64,000 bases of DNA from Nocardioides pinisoli (GCF_024199985.1 NZ_JANARS010000001.1:682001-746000); one strand, 5' to 3'. Positions 7,796 to 16,738 are shown, numbered from the stretch's first letter. The notes: generated by a model from the sequence alone, not told the origin. Numbers and translations are program-made.

Positions 7796-9514
7796 CTAGC
7801 GCGCCGGCGCGTTGCCCGGGATGTCGTCCGGGTCGCCGTACGCGTCTCCGTGGTGCGCGTGCTCGGTGAGGTCCTTCTGCACGCGCGGGTCGTCGGCGTC
7901 GGCGAAGTAGTCGAACGGGATCGTCTCGTCGCGACCGTTGGACACGTTGGCCGCCCGGAACGCCACCGTCAGCGCGGTGGCGACCACGACGTTGATGACG
8001 AACGCGGTGAGCGCGATGTAGCCGAGCTCGCCGATGCCGGGGATGTTGTCGAGCGATCCGCCGAACGCCTTGCCGGTGACGGGGTTCTTGACGTTGTAGG
8101 CCCCGACGGTGCCGTAGACCATGCCGACCGCCCAGCCGACGAGCAGGCCGTAGCGGTGGAACCAGCGGGTGAAGAGGCTGAACACGATCACCGGGAACGT
8201 CTGCAGCATCCAGATGCCGCCCAGGAGCTGGAAGTTGATCGCGTTCTGCTTGTCGAGCGTGAGCACGAAGATCAGCGCGAAGGCCTTCACCAGCAGCGAC
8301 ATCAGCTTGGAGACCTTCGCCTCCTGCGCCGGGGTGGCGTCCTTCTTGAGCCACTCCTTGTAGATGTTGCGGCTGAAGGTGTTGGCCGCGGCGATCGACA
8401 TGATCGCGGCCGGCACCAGCGCGCCGATCGCGATCGCGGCGAACGCCACGCCGGCGAACCAGGCCGGGAACATGTCCTCGAACAGCTGCGGGATGACCAG
8501 CTGCGCGTTGGGCTCGCCGTCGAGGCCGATCGGCTGCGTGCCGGCAGCGATCGCGACCCAGCCGAGCAGGGCGAGCAGGCCGAGCACGAAGGAGTACGCC
8601 GGCAGGATCGCGGCGTTGCGCCGGATCGTGTTGCGCGAGCTCGACGACAGCGACGCGGTGATCGAGTGGGGGTACATGAACAGCGCCAGCGCGGAGCCGA
8701 GCGCCAGCGTGGCGTACGCCCAGCCCTGCCCGGCGCCGGGGATGAACGAGCCGGTGGGGGCGCCGGTCGCCTCGTTGGTGGTCGCCATCTTCTCCTCGGC
8801 CGCGCCGAAGATCGCGTCCCATCCGCCGACCTGCCCGGGCAGGTAGACGATCGCCACGATGATGACGAGGTAGATGAGGATGTCCTTCACGAACGCGATG
8901 ACCGCCGGTGCGCGGAGGCCGCTGGAGTAGGTGTAGGCGGCGAGCAGCGCGAAGGCGATGAAGAGGGGCGCGTCCTTGGCGATGATGTTGTCGCCGCCGC
9001 CGAGCCCGGCGACCTCGAGCACCGCCTGGATGCCGACGAGCTGCAGCGCGATGTAGGGCATCGTCGCCACGAACCCGGTGACCGCGACGGCCAGGGACAG
9101 CCCGCGGTCGTCGTACCTGCCGCGGACGAAGTCGGCCGTCGTGACGTAGCCGTGCCGGTGGCTGACCGACCAGAGCCGCGCCATGAAGATGAAGATGATC
9201 GGGTAGAGCACGATCGTGTAGGGCACCGCGAAGAAGCCGGCCACGGCACCGGTCGCGAACATCGCCGCGGGCACCGCGACGAAGGTGTAGGCCGTGTAGA
9301 GGTCGCCGCCGAGCAGGAACCAGGTGATCCACGTGCCGAACTTGCGACCGCCGAGGCCCCACTCGTCGAGGGACTCCAGCGACTCGGCGCGCTTGAAGCG
9401 GCTGGCCATGAAGCCGGCCACGGTCACGAGCAGGAACAGGACGATCAGCACCGCGAGCGCGACGCCGTTGATCCCGCTCGTGTCGGACGCCATGAGGGTG
9501 ACGTGCGGCGTCAT
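7796..9514 (-). CDS. Sodium:solute symporter, MctP-like monocarboxylate transporter
   Basis: The 572-residue protein has about 13 transmembrane helices and belongs to the SSS family. Landmarks are GLGGRKFGTWITWFLLGGDLYTAYTF near residues 52-75, YVTTADFVRGRYDDR near 125 and AAIMSIAAANTFSRNIYKEWL near 385. The arrangement with a small DUF3311 partner is typical of MctP-type carriers for lactate, pyruvate, acetate or propionate; substrate is inferred. The start ATG overlaps the DUF3311 stop (ATGA). The C-terminal tail is acidic and His-rich. Confidence 0.85.
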   Translation of the reverse strand: MTPHVTLMASDTSGINGVALAVLIVLFLLVTVAGFMASRFKRAESLESLDEWGLGGRKFGTWITWFLLGGDLYTAYTFVAVPAAMFATGAVAGFFAVPYTIVLYPIIFIFMARLWSVSHRHGYVTTADFVRGRYDDRGLSLAVAVTGFVATMPYIALQLVGIQAVLEVAGLGGGDNIIAKDAPLFIAFALLAAYTYSSGLRAPAVIAFVKDILIYLVIIVAIVYLPGQVGGWDAIFGAAEEKMATTNEATGAPTGSFIPGAGQGWAYATLALGSALALFMYPHSITASLSSSSRNTIRRNAAILPAYSFVLGLLALLGWVAIAAGTQPIGLDGEPNAQLVIPQLFEDMFPAWFAGVAFAAIAIGALVPAAIMSIAAANTFSRNIYKEWLKKDATPAQEAKVSKLMSLLVKAFALIFVLTLDKQNAINFQLLGGIWMLQTFPVIVFSLFTRWFHRYGLLVGWAVGMVYGTVGAYNVKNPVTGKAFGGSLDNIPGIGELGYIALTAFVINVVVATALTVAFRAANVSNGRDETIPFDYFADADDPRVQKDLTEHAHHGDAYGDPDDIPGNAPAR

Positions 9515-9798
9515 CGGTCGTCACCGACCTTGTGCGACGACAGGCCGCGTGCCGAGAGGGTCAGCTTGTAGGCCGTCCAGGTCAGGGCGGAGCAGATGAA
9601 GACCCAGAGGAACTGGTACCAGAAGAAGAACGGGAAGCCCCACAGCTCAGGGGCGTCCGAGGTGTAGGACGGCACCCACATGAGCGCGATGATGGGGATC
9701 ACGAGCAGGACCGCGGCGAGCGCCATCTTGCCCTTGTCGGTCGGGGGGACGCCCGGGTCTTCAGGGCGCGACTGGGGTGGTGTGTTCCCGGAATTCAC
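9511..9798 (-). CDS. DUF3311 membrane protein, symporter partner
   Basis: The 95-residue protein has two transmembrane helices and the family signature GFPFFFWYQFLWVFICSALTW. DUF3311 proteins are encoded next to MctP-like symporters and are thought to assist them. The start is GTG at 9798, 7 nt after TAAGGT, so the operon is leaderless. A CRP-like palindrome lies at 9820-9833. Confidence 0.85.
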   Translation of the reverse strand: MNSGNTPPQSRPEDPGVPPTDKGKMALAAVLLVIPIIALMWVPSYTSDAPELWGFPFFFWYQFLWVFICSALTWTAYKLTLSARGLSSHKVGDDR

Positions 9799-9805
9799 GC
9801 GCGAG

Positions 9806-9833
9806 ACCTTACTCGCGCAGTGACCACCGTCAC
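9806..9833 (-). promoter_or_regulatory. Symporter operon promoter with CRP-like site
   Basis: On the minus strand TAAGGT (9806-9811) precedes the GTG start by 7 nt. GTGACGGTGGTCAC (9820-9833) is an inverted repeat of the form GTGAC-N4-GTCAC, centred about 29 nt upstream of the leaderless start. It matches GTG-N6-GNCAC, the shape reported for actinobacterial CRP. Confidence 0.45.
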
Positions 9834-9882
9834 CCCTCCGTGGGGGTGGCGCGGCCAGCGGTCGGTCTGGGGCGACGAGCGG

Positions 9883-11211
9883 TCAGGGAGCGCCTGCGAT
9901 GACGACGGCGAGGACGTGCTTGCACGGTCCGCGTCCGGCCGCGTGAGCCTCGGCCCACGGGCACGTGCAGACGAGGTCCGAGCCCGGGGCACTGCGTACG
10001 GTGTGCTCCGTGCCGGTCCCGCGGACCCGCCACTCGCCCGGTCCGGCAGGTCGTACGCCGTCGGCGGCGGCGAGCTGCTGCGCGTTCCGCAGGCGGGGGT
10101 TGCGCCGGACCACCTGCTCGGCGTCCACCGGCAGCTCGCGGTGGAACCACGCGGCCTCGGTGAGGTCGTGCCCGAGTCGCCCCGAGGCGGCCAGCCAGGC
10201 CAGCCCGCTCGCCACCGCGTCGGTCGGCAGCCCGGCTGCCGCCGCCAGGCGGTCCTGGTCGACCACCGGGTCCCAGCCGAGGTGGGGGAGCAGCGCGCGG
10301 CCGTGGGTCTCGCTGTCCCGGTCGACGAGGCGGAGCAGCAGTCCGCCCTCGCCGGAGAACCCGCGGTAGGGGTGGGCGGTGAGCACCAGCGTGAGCCGCG
10401 CCCCCGGCAGCTGGAAGACCCACGCCGTCGCGCCGTGCGCGTCGGCGTGCAGGGTCAACCCGGTGGCGAACCGCAGGATCCGGTCCATCCCACGCAGGCG
10501 CGTGGTGCCCGGGACCTCGATGCTTCCGGGCACCGCCCGAGGGAGCAGGCGTGCCCCGCCCGTTGTCGGGACCATGTGCACGGTCGGCCCCGGCGACCCG
10601 GCCCGAGGCAGCTCGCGCGCGAATCGGCCGATCGCGCCCGACGCCAGCTCTGCGCGGACGGTCATGGCGGCACTGACGTAGGGCACCTCGGCCAGCCCGC
10701 GCACCCACCGGTCGGGCAGGGCGACCTTGCGCTCGACGTGCTGGTCGTCCGGGGTGCTGGCTCGCACCTCGTCCGGTCCGACGGTGAGGTGCAGGAGTGT
10801 GGTGCTGCCCATCCGCGCGAGCGCGGTGCGGAGCGGCTGGTTGATGTCGATGTTGGTGGTGCCGAAGCCGACCTCGCCCTCGTCGATGCCCTCGGGCAGC
10901 AGGTCGAGCCGGGCGTGGACCGAGTTGCAGCCGGAGAAGGACTCGAACCGCATCCGGTCGCCGCTGGCCGTCACGACGGGGTCCAGGTTGGCGATCCGCT
11001 GAGCCTGCCCGAAGTCGGCGTACGTCGTCGCTGCGACGTCGGCGACCGCCAGCAGGCCGGCTGTCAGCACCTCTGGGCGCGCGGGGAAGCCGGAGAAGAA
11101 GCGGGGCCGCTCGACCAGGCCAGCAGGGGTCAGCGCGGTCGCGGTCTCGAGGCCCAGCCGTCGCCCGGCCGGACCGTTGGCGAGAGCGGACGCGGCGCCG
11201 TAGCCGCTCAC
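9883..11211 (-). CDS. SWIM zinc-finger protein
   Basis: The 442-residue cytosolic protein has a C-terminal SWIM motif, VCTCPWAEAHAAGRGPCKHVLAV (CxC...CxH), in its last ~35 residues. SWIM fingers bind DNA or protein. The N-terminal ~380 residues match no domain I recognise. The GTG at 11211 overlaps the stop of the DUF6493-like gene (GTGA), so it is preferred over the in-frame ATG at 11292, and the two proteins should be made in a fixed ratio. SWIM proteins next to large helical-repeat proteins recur in actinobacteria; function is unknown. Confidence 0.8.
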   Translation of the reverse strand: MSGYGAASALANGPAGRRLGLETATALTPAGLVERPRFFSGFPARPEVLTAGLLAVADVAATTYADFGQAQRIANLDPVVTASGDRMRFESFSGCNSVHARLDLLPEGIDEGEVGFGTTNIDINQPLRTALARMGSTTLLHLTVGPDEVRASTPDDQHVERKVALPDRWVRGLAEVPYVSAAMTVRAELASGAIGRFARELPRAGSPGPTVHMVPTTGGARLLPRAVPGSIEVPGTTRLRGMDRILRFATGLTLHADAHGATAWVFQLPGARLTLVLTAHPYRGFSGEGGLLLRLVDRDSETHGRALLPHLGWDPVVDQDRLAAAAGLPTDAVASGLAWLAASGRLGHDLTEAAWFHRELPVDAEQVVRRNPRLRNAQQLAAADGVRPAGPGEWRVRGTGTEHTVRSAPGSDLVCTCPWAEAHAAGRGPCKHVLAVVIAGAP

Positions 11212-14200
11212 GGCTCCGCCAGCCAGGTGGGAACGGCCCCGGGCGGGACATGGCGGGCGTAGCGCCGCATCACGGCATGCAGCGCGTCGCACTCCGCCGG
11301 TCGCTCATCGCGCGCCAGCCCAGCCTCGACCACGGCGACGGCGACGGGCCAGAGGCCCCGCAGTGCGCCGCGGAGGAACGCGTGCTCCCAGCCCACTCCG
11401 TCACCGATGACGCTCGAGCCCGCGTCCCACTCCGCGGTAGCGGTCGCTGCGGCCACCACCGGGTCGAGCCGCCCTTGGCGTTGGAGGCGGACCAGAGCGG
11501 CGAAGTCGACCGCCGTGTAGTCGGGGGGCGCGGTGGCAAGGGTGGCGAGCACCGTGCGCCAGCCGGGGACGCCGAGGGCGCCCCCGACCTCTGCCAAGGT
11601 CTCGCGCGAGGAGGTCACGCGCAGGCCGTTCCTGAGCCAGACGTCGGGACGGCCGGGCAGGCGCCAGATGTCGTTGTGCCGGTAGTGCGGCAGGTCCGGA
11701 ACGGGACGCCGGGACAGGGCGGGGAGCGAGTCCCACGACCACGGCGACTCGATGCGGAAGGTGCGGAGACCGTACGCGTCGGGACCGGGCTGGCAGCGCA
11801 GACCGCCGGCTCCCACCCACGCCCGTACGATCTCGGCCGCGTCCAGCTCCTGGTCGCCGGAGGCCGCCGTGAGTGCAGGGTCGGTGTGCACGGACGGGGG
11901 CACCCGCGCTGCGCGCCCGGGAGAGGTGGGCCGCAGTCGGGCGAGCGCGAGCCGGAGGTCGACCGGACCGACCGTCCGCGCCTTGGCGAGCCGGTCGATC
12001 AGTGTGTCGAGGCCGAGCGTCCCGTCGACACGGTCGGGGGTGCTGAGCACCTGCACGACGCCCCCCTCGGCGAGGAGCAGCACCTCACAGGCGTGCAGGA
12101 ACTCGAGGAACTTGTCGTCGTCGCTCCACCACGCGGGCATCACCGGGGGGTCCAGCCGGAATCCGTCACGGGCCGACCACCGGTGGTAGGCGTCGTGGTG
12201 GACCCGCCACTCGTGGGACTTGCCGGACACCGTCTCGACGTCCTCGACCATGCGCCAGTAGGTCGCGTGGTCCAGCTCGCCCGACGCCCACAGCGCCACC
12301 GCCTCCGCCACCGGCCAGGAGGGGAGCGCCACGTCCTCGACCAAGCGTGCCCGCACCACGTCGACACCGTGCTCGGGGAGGAGGTCGACGATCTCCTCGA
12401 GCACGAGGCAGCGCCGGACCCGACTGCGCGTGTCCGGCTGGTACGAGTGCCCCGCGCCGGCCGTCAACCGTCCGCCCACCGTGGCCAGGTCTCGTTTCGG
12501 CGGGAAGGCGAGACCCTGCGGTGGACGCTCGGTGGTCTCGTCCCACAGTGCCAGGTCGACCTCGACCGGTTCGGCCTCGTCGGTCGGGGCCTCGACGAGG
12601 CGCACGAGCCGGGCGGCCTCCAGTGCGGCCTTCGTGCTGCCGCTCGCGATCTCCACCAGCCGCGAGGGGAGTCGGACCCGATGCGGCGGCTCCGCGGCGT
12701 ACGACGACAGCATCGCCAGCAGGCGGTCGAGCCCGGGGCGGGGGCGGCCGGCGGCGGCGAGGCCCGCGGTCGCGAGGGCGGCAGGCCACACCAGTCGCAT
12801 CGCCCCTCCGAGGAACAGCTCCTCGAAGAGGGCGGCACTGCGCACCGGGCTCAGGCGCCCCTCCGCGACGAGCTCGTGGGCGACGCCGACGAGCTCCGCG
12901 GTGGTGAGGTCGCCCCGGGAGAGTGCGTCCAGCACCATCTCGGCCGCCGGCGCCTGCTGCCAGCTCTTGTCCTTGGCGCGCATGTGCTGCTTGACGATGT
13001 CGCGGAGGGGGAGCTCCGGATGGACAGGTTGGCGCTCCTCGAGGCGTGGGGGTGTCAGGTTCCAGAGGCCGAGGGGCGCGGGCGCGGCGTCCACCGGCTC
13101 CGGGTTCGGGTTCGGGTTCGGTACGACGCCGAGCGCAGCACGTGCCTTGTCGTACCTCGCACCGTCGGCGAGGTCCTCGTCGCCGGCGGCCAGCACGTTG
13201 ATCGCCTCGAGCAGTGCCTCGGGCGAGACCCGTCGGCCGAGGCCCGTCGGCGACAGGGCGGCGAGGAGCGTACGTCGCGGCGCCCTCTCGGACCGCGGCG
13301 CCATCACGCGCGCCACCTCGACCGCGTCGGCATCGGACGCCACCAGCTCGGTCGCGAGTCCGAGGACCACGCCCACCGCCGACGCGTGGCAGCTCGACAG
13401 CACGCTCAACAGGAAGTCCAGGCCGCCGGGGACCTCGTGCGAGCGCAGCTCCAGCGTGGTGAGGACTCCGACCAGCGCCTTCTGGGAGGACGGCTTCTGC
13501 CCAGCAGTGAGCTGATCGAGCGCGACCGCCAGGGTGCGGTCCCGGTCGATGAGCCCTTTGTCCACCAGGGTGGGCAGGACGGTGCCGAAACCGGTCCAGG
13601 CGCCGACCTCCCCCGACGCGAGCTGGAGGTAGACGACGTCCGGGAGCAGCGGATCCGCGAGGAGGGGTTCGAGGGACGGCGTGCGGTCCTTCGCCCACGT
13701 CGGCGGATCGGCCTGGCTCGCCAGCCTCCTGATCCAGGCCCCGTGGAAGAGGCGGCCGGTCGGCACGGGCAGGCGGTGCGTCACCACCACGGCCCGGAGC
13801 AGGAGTACTGCCTTCTCGGCCCCGCGGGCGGAGGGCGTCACGGCGTCCGCCGCGCTCGCGAACGCCTGCGCCCACTCGCGATCGCGGGCGACGAACGCAG
13901 GGACCAGCTCGCGGATGTGGTCCTCGGTGAAGAAGGTCCCCTCGGCCGCAAGGACCTTCGCTGCCGCAACGGGCGCGCCGAGCATGCCCCACGTGGTGAG
14001 CCGGGCCAGGCGCATCCATTGGACACGCGTGTAGTGGTCCTGGTCCCTCGGGTTGCCCAGCTCAGCCGGCTCCGGGTGTCCGTCGATGTCGTGCGTGCCC
14101 GCCACCCAGCGTCGGGCGGCCGCGAGATCGGCGCCGTCCAGGCTGGCGAGGTGGGCACGCAGGGCCGCGAGGTCGCCCTGGATGACCAGCGAGCGCAGGC

Positions 14201-14231
14201 GCGCGCCGACGTCGTGCGATTCCCCCGTCAC
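11208..14231 (-). CDS. Large DUF6493-like helical repeat protein
   Basis: The 1007-residue cytosolic protein has no signal peptide or membrane segment. Regularly spaced Leu/Ala-rich helices across its length suggest HEAT/ARM-like repeats. A low-complexity run of alternating Pro-Asn (NPNPNPEP) near residue 375 probably links two halves. It resembles the uncharacterised DUF6493 proteins; no catalytic motif is visible. The GTG at 14231 follows TAGGCT by 7 nt (leaderless), and the stop overlaps the SWIM gene start. A scaffold partner of the SWIM protein is the simplest inference. Confidence 0.75.
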   Translation of the reverse strand: MTGESHDVGARLRSLVIQGDLAALRAHLASLDGADLAAARRWVAGTHDIDGHPEPAELGNPRDQDHYTRVQWMRLARLTTWGMLGAPVAAAKVLAAEGTFFTEDHIRELVPAFVARDREWAQAFASAADAVTPSARGAEKAVLLLRAVVVTHRLPVPTGRLFHGAWIRRLASQADPPTWAKDRTPSLEPLLADPLLPDVVYLQLASGEVGAWTGFGTVLPTLVDKGLIDRDRTLAVALDQLTAGQKPSSQKALVGVLTTLELRSHEVPGGLDFLLSVLSSCHASAVGVVLGLATELVASDADAVEVARVMAPRSERAPRRTLLAALSPTGLGRRVSPEALLEAINVLAAGDEDLADGARYDKARAALGVVPNPNPNPEPVDAAPAPLGLWNLTPPRLEERQPVHPELPLRDIVKQHMRAKDKSWQQAPAAEMVLDALSRGDLTTAELVGVAHELVAEGRLSPVRSAALFEELFLGGAMRLVWPAALATAGLAAAGRPRPGLDRLLAMLSSYAAEPPHRVRLPSRLVEIASGSTKAALEAARLVRLVEAPTDEAEPVEVDLALWDETTERPPQGLAFPPKRDLATVGGRLTAGAGHSYQPDTRSRVRRCLVLEEIVDLLPEHGVDVVRARLVEDVALPSWPVAEAVALWASGELDHATYWRMVEDVETVSGKSHEWRVHHDAYHRWSARDGFRLDPPVMPAWWSDDDKFLEFLHACEVLLLAEGGVVQVLSTPDRVDGTLGLDTLIDRLAKARTVGPVDLRLALARLRPTSPGRAARVPPSVHTDPALTAASGDQELDAAEIVRAWVGAGGLRCQPGPDAYGLRTFRIESPWSWDSLPALSRRPVPDLPHYRHNDIWRLPGRPDVWLRNGLRVTSSRETLAEVGGALGVPGWRTVLATLATAPPDYTAVDFAALVRLQRQGRLDPVVAAATATAEWDAGSSVIGDGVGWEHAFLRGALRGLWPVAVAVVEAGLARDERPAECDALHAVMRRYARHVPPGAVPTWLAEP

Positions 14232-14276
14232 GCCGGGAAGCCTAGGTGGTGGCTCCGACGTCCGGGCGGGAATCGG

Positions 14277-14699
14277 TCAGAGCAGCTCGTCCGCCGCGGC
14301 CGGGCTGGAGTCGCGCAGGAAGGTCGAGCAGCGCTCCCACTCGTCGGTCTCGCCGATCGCCCGGGCTGCGAGCGCGAGCAGGGCGAGCGAGCGCAGGAAG
14401 CCGCGGTTGGGCTCGTGCTCCCACGGCACCGGGCCGTGCCCCTTCCAGCCGTTGCGGCGCAGCCGGTCGAGGGAGCGGTGGTAGCCGACGCGGGCGTAGG
14501 CGTAGACGGTCACGTCGTCGGCGCCTGCCTCTTGGGCCTGCCGCGCCATGGCCGCCCAGGCGGCGGGGGAGTCCGGGTGACGTCGTACGACGGCGGCGGG
14601 GGAGTCGCCCCCGGCGAGCTCGGTGTCGGCGGGGTCGGCGGGCAGGTGGGTGGGCGGGGGACCGGCCATCAGGTCGCCGCCGAAGGAACCGGAGGTCAT
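14277..14699 (-). CDS. DUF3151 domain protein
   Basis: The 140-residue protein matches actinobacterial DUF3151: a Pro-rich N-terminus, then an alpha-helical region containing SPAAWAAMARQA, VYAYARVGYHRSLDRLRRNGWKG and PNRGFLRSLALLALAARAIGETDEWERC. Function unknown. The ATG at 14699 follows TAGGGT (14706-14711) by 6 nt. It is divergent from the thioesterase gene. Confidence 0.85.
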   Translation of the reverse strand: MTSGSFGGDLMAGPPPTHLPADPADTELAGGDSPAAVVRRHPDSPAAWAAMARQAQEAGADDVTVYAYARVGYHRSLDRLRRNGWKGHGPVPWEHEPNRGFLRSLALLALAARAIGETDEWERCSTFLRDSSPAAADELL

Positions 14700-14749
14700 G
14701 GGCCAACCCTAGGACCACCCCGGACAACGGGTCCGACACACTCCTCCCC

Positions 14750-15214
14750 ATGGGCCAGACGTTCACGACCGAGATCCAGGCGCGCTACCGCGACATCAAC
14801 CTCGCCGGCCACGTGGACAACGTCGAGGCGGTCCGGGTGCTCGACGAGGCGCGCTACGAGTTCCTGCGGTTCGCGCGCCTGCCGGGGCTGCCCGACGGGG
14901 CGAGCGGCCTGCTCCACGGCACCGACCCGGGCGTGTCCGAGCTCGTCGCCTCGCAGACGATCGAGTACCACGCGGAGATGCGGTTCGTGCCCTACCAGCC
15001 GTTCCTCGCCTCGCTGTGGGTGTCGCGGATCGGTCGCTCCTCGTTCACCGTCGCCGCCGAGCTGCGCGTCGAGGTGGGCGGGGGACCGGCCGCGGTGTGG
15101 GAGTGCGTCAACGTGCTCTGGGACCACCGCGCCCAGTCCGCGTGGACCATCAGCGACACCGTGCGCGCCGACCTCGGGCACTACCTCGGGGACCCCGTCG
15201 GCTTCCGCCGCTGA
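14750..15214 (+). CDS. Acyl-CoA thioesterase, hotdog (4HBT) fold
   Basis: The 154-residue protein is a 4-hydroxybenzoyl-CoA-type thioesterase. It carries the YRDINLAGHVDNVEAVRVLDEAR motif at residues 11-33, where the conserved Asp/His-Val-Asn lies, and strands typical of the hotdog fold after it. The enzyme hydrolyses acyl-CoA; substrate unknown. The ATG at 14750 is chosen because the longer frame reads through the DUF3151 gene on the opposite strand. An 83-bp palindrome lies directly downstream. Confidence 0.88.
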   Translation: MGQTFTTEIQARYRDINLAGHVDNVEAVRVLDEARYEFLRFARLPGLPDGASGLLHGTDPGVSELVASQTIEYHAEMRFVPYQPFLASLWVSRIGRSSFTVAAELRVEVGGGPAAVWECVNVLWDHRAQSAWTISDTVRADLGHYLGDPVGFRR

Positions 15215-15220
15215 GCCTCG

Positions 15221-15303
15221 CCGTCGTACGTCGACAGGCGCCCGCCGCGGGGCCCCGGCTGGCGGTGCCGGGGACGGGCGGGCGGCCTGTCGGCGTACGA
15301 CGG
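15221..15303. repeat. Long palindrome between convergent genes (family I)
   Basis: An 83-bp imperfect palindrome. The outer arms start CCGTCGTACGTCGACAGGC and end GCCTGTCGGCGTACGACGG with one mismatch. The inner arms GCCCGCC / GGGCGGGC and GGGGCCCCGGC / GTGCCGGGG continue the stem. It fills almost the entire gap between the thioesterase and the convergent repeat-protein gene. Confidence 0.7.
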
Positions 15304-15305
15304 GC

Positions 15306-15821
15306 TCAGCTGACGTTGGCGCAGATGAGGTCGAGGCTCAACGTGTCGGCGGTCGTCTCGTAGTTCCACGCCTTGGCCGTCGCCTTGGTGGTGCCGGCAT
15401 CGATGTCGACGGCAGTGCCGTCGAACGAGGCGGTCATGTGTGCCGCAGCGCTGAGCACCTTCTTGCCGGCCGGGCAGGTTGCCTCGACGGTCGCACCGGC
15501 GTCGGCGGCAATGGGCACCGACGCGTTGATGAGCTGGTAGCCGGAGACGCCTGGTGCGCCGGCCGGTCCCGTCGCTCCCTTGAGGTCGTCGACGGTCGAC
15601 GCTTTGAGGTCCTTGGTCCTCAAGGTGCCGTCCTTGACGTCCTTGGACTTGAGGGTCTCGTTCTTGATGTCCTTGCTGGTGATGGTGCCGTTCTTGATGT
15701 CGTTGCCGGTGATGACGAAGGCAGCGGTCGCGCCGCTGGTGGCCGAGACGGCGACCAGGACGCCGGCGATGGCGAGGGTCGGGAGGCCGCGGCGGACGGA
15801 GCCGAGTGAGTTGTCGAACAT
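15306..15821 (-). CDS. Secreted KDIKNGT-repeat protein, paralogue 1
   Basis: The 171-residue protein has an N-terminal signal or anchor (residues ~10-35), then tandem repeats of about 8 residues with the form (D/K)IKNGT(I/L)(T/K)SKD, probably a short beta-solenoid. A linker GATGPAGAPG and a ~75-residue C-terminal domain with two cysteines (ATCPAGKK, LICANVS) follow. The ATG at 15821 has GGAGGAAG upstream. It is a clear paralogue of the gene at 16105-16635. Function unknown; a cell-surface role is inferred. Confidence 0.8.
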   Translation of the reverse strand: MFDNSLGSVRRGLPTLAIAGVLVAVSATSGATAAFVITGNDIKNGTITSKDIKNETLKSKDVKDGTLRTKDLKASTVDDLKGATGPAGAPGVSGYQLINASVPIAADAGATVEATCPAGKKVLSAAAHMTASFDGTAVDIDAGTTKATAKAWNYETTADTLSLDLICANVS

Positions 15822-16015
15822 GTTCTTCCTCCGAGGGGGATAGGAGCCTTTGCTGCATGGCACCACCCCTGCGTGGAGGGCGAGCGAAAGTAAAGAGATT
15901 TCCCGAATAGTCGGGAGATCCCAGGCGGCAGGGGCTGCCGCCGTGTGGTCGTGCATCGACGTCAGCCGGGAGCACCGCGGCCTCCGCCGCTGACGTCGGA
16001 CGCTGCTCGCAGCGT

Positions 16016-16094
16016 GCAACGTAGGCAGTTCGTGGGCGTGGGGACGGTGCTCACGCTCGAGGGCGTCGAAGCCGGGCCGAACCGCCTACGTTGC
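16016..16094. repeat. Family D palindrome, copy D3
   Basis: The 17-nt arms GCAACGTAGGCAGTTCG and CGAACCGCCTACGTTGC pair with one mismatch. The centre contains CACGCTCGA. It lies downstream of the second paralogue. The inner GGCAGTTCG / CGAACNGCC and the central CACGCTC are shared with copies at 25413-25493 and 49758-49820. Confidence 0.6.
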
Positions 16095-16104
16095 TCGGGC
16101 TGCG

Positions 16105-16635
16105 TCAGTTGACGACGGCGCAGACGACGTCGATGGTCAACGTGTCGGCGGTGTCGAAGTAGTTCTCGGCATAGGCCGTTGCGTACGTCGCGCTCAGGTC
16201 GAGGTCGACGGCCGTGCCGGTGTACGCGCCGGTAAGCTCGCCTGCAGCGCTGAGGACCTTCTTGCCAGCCGGGCACGTGCCCCGCACCGCGCCGGCATCG
16301 TTCGCGGCAATGACGGCAGATGCAGTGACGATCTGGTAGCCCGAGATCCCGGCCGCCCCTGCTGCACCTGCAGGCCCTGCCGCCCCGGCAGGTCCAGCAG
16401 GACCAGCCGGACCGGCTGCCCCCTTGAGCGCGGTCACGGTCGACGACTTGAGGTCCTTGGTCGTCAGGGTCCCGTTCTTGATGTCCTTCGTGGTGACCGT
16501 GTTGTCCTTGATCTGCTTGCCCGTGATGACGAGCGCAGCGGTGGCGCCGCTGGTCGCGGACGCGACGACCAGTGCGCCCGCGATGGCGATGGTCGGGATG
16601 CCACGGCGAACCGTGCCGAGAGAGCTTCGAAGCAT
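16105..16635 (-). CDS. Secreted KDIKNGT-repeat protein with collagen-like stretch, paralogue 2
   Basis: The 176-residue paralogue has the same plan: LRSSLGTVRRGIPTIAIAG signal region, repeats (ITGKQIKDNT, TTKDIKNGTLTTKDLK), a GPAGPAGPAGAAGPAG collagen-like spacer longer than in paralogue 1, then a C-terminal domain with GTCPAGKKVLSAAGELTGAYTGTAVDLD and a final VVCAVVN. The ATG at 16635 follows GGAGGAAG and is preferred to the ATG at 16728. The pair looks like a tandem duplication with GPAG-copy expansion. Confidence 0.8.
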   Translation of the reverse strand: MLRSSLGTVRRGIPTIAIAGALVVASATSGATAALVITGKQIKDNTVTTKDIKNGTLTTKDLKSSTVTALKGAAGPAGPAGPAGAAGPAGAAGAAGISGYQIVTASAVIAANDAGAVRGTCPAGKKVLSAAGELTGAYTGTAVDLDLSATYATAYAENYFDTADTLTIDVVCAVVN

Positions 16636-16689
16636 GTCTTCCTCCGTATGGGTTGGTACGGAGAACCACACCACTGCGCCGTCAGGGTT

Positions 16690-16712
16690 GTCCTGACTTT
16701 CCCGAAAGTCCA
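16690..16712 (-). promoter_or_regulatory. Shared upstream element of the paralogue pair
   Basis: GACTTTCGGGAAAGTC, a perfect 16-nt palindrome on the minus strand, lies about 60 nt before the start at 16635. A related TATTCGGGAAATC sequence lies about 75 nt before the other paralogue (near 15900-15915). The common TTCGGGAAA core at a similar distance suggests a shared regulator. Confidence 0.35.
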
Positions 16713-16738
16713 CCGCGCCGATGTGCACGGTCGTTGGC

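Noticed and set aside
11250..15809. 1519-codon open frame antisense to the DUF6493-like gene and running through two further genes
   Set aside because: It crosses several well-supported genes and intergenic palindromes and matches no protein pattern; stops are rare because of GC content.
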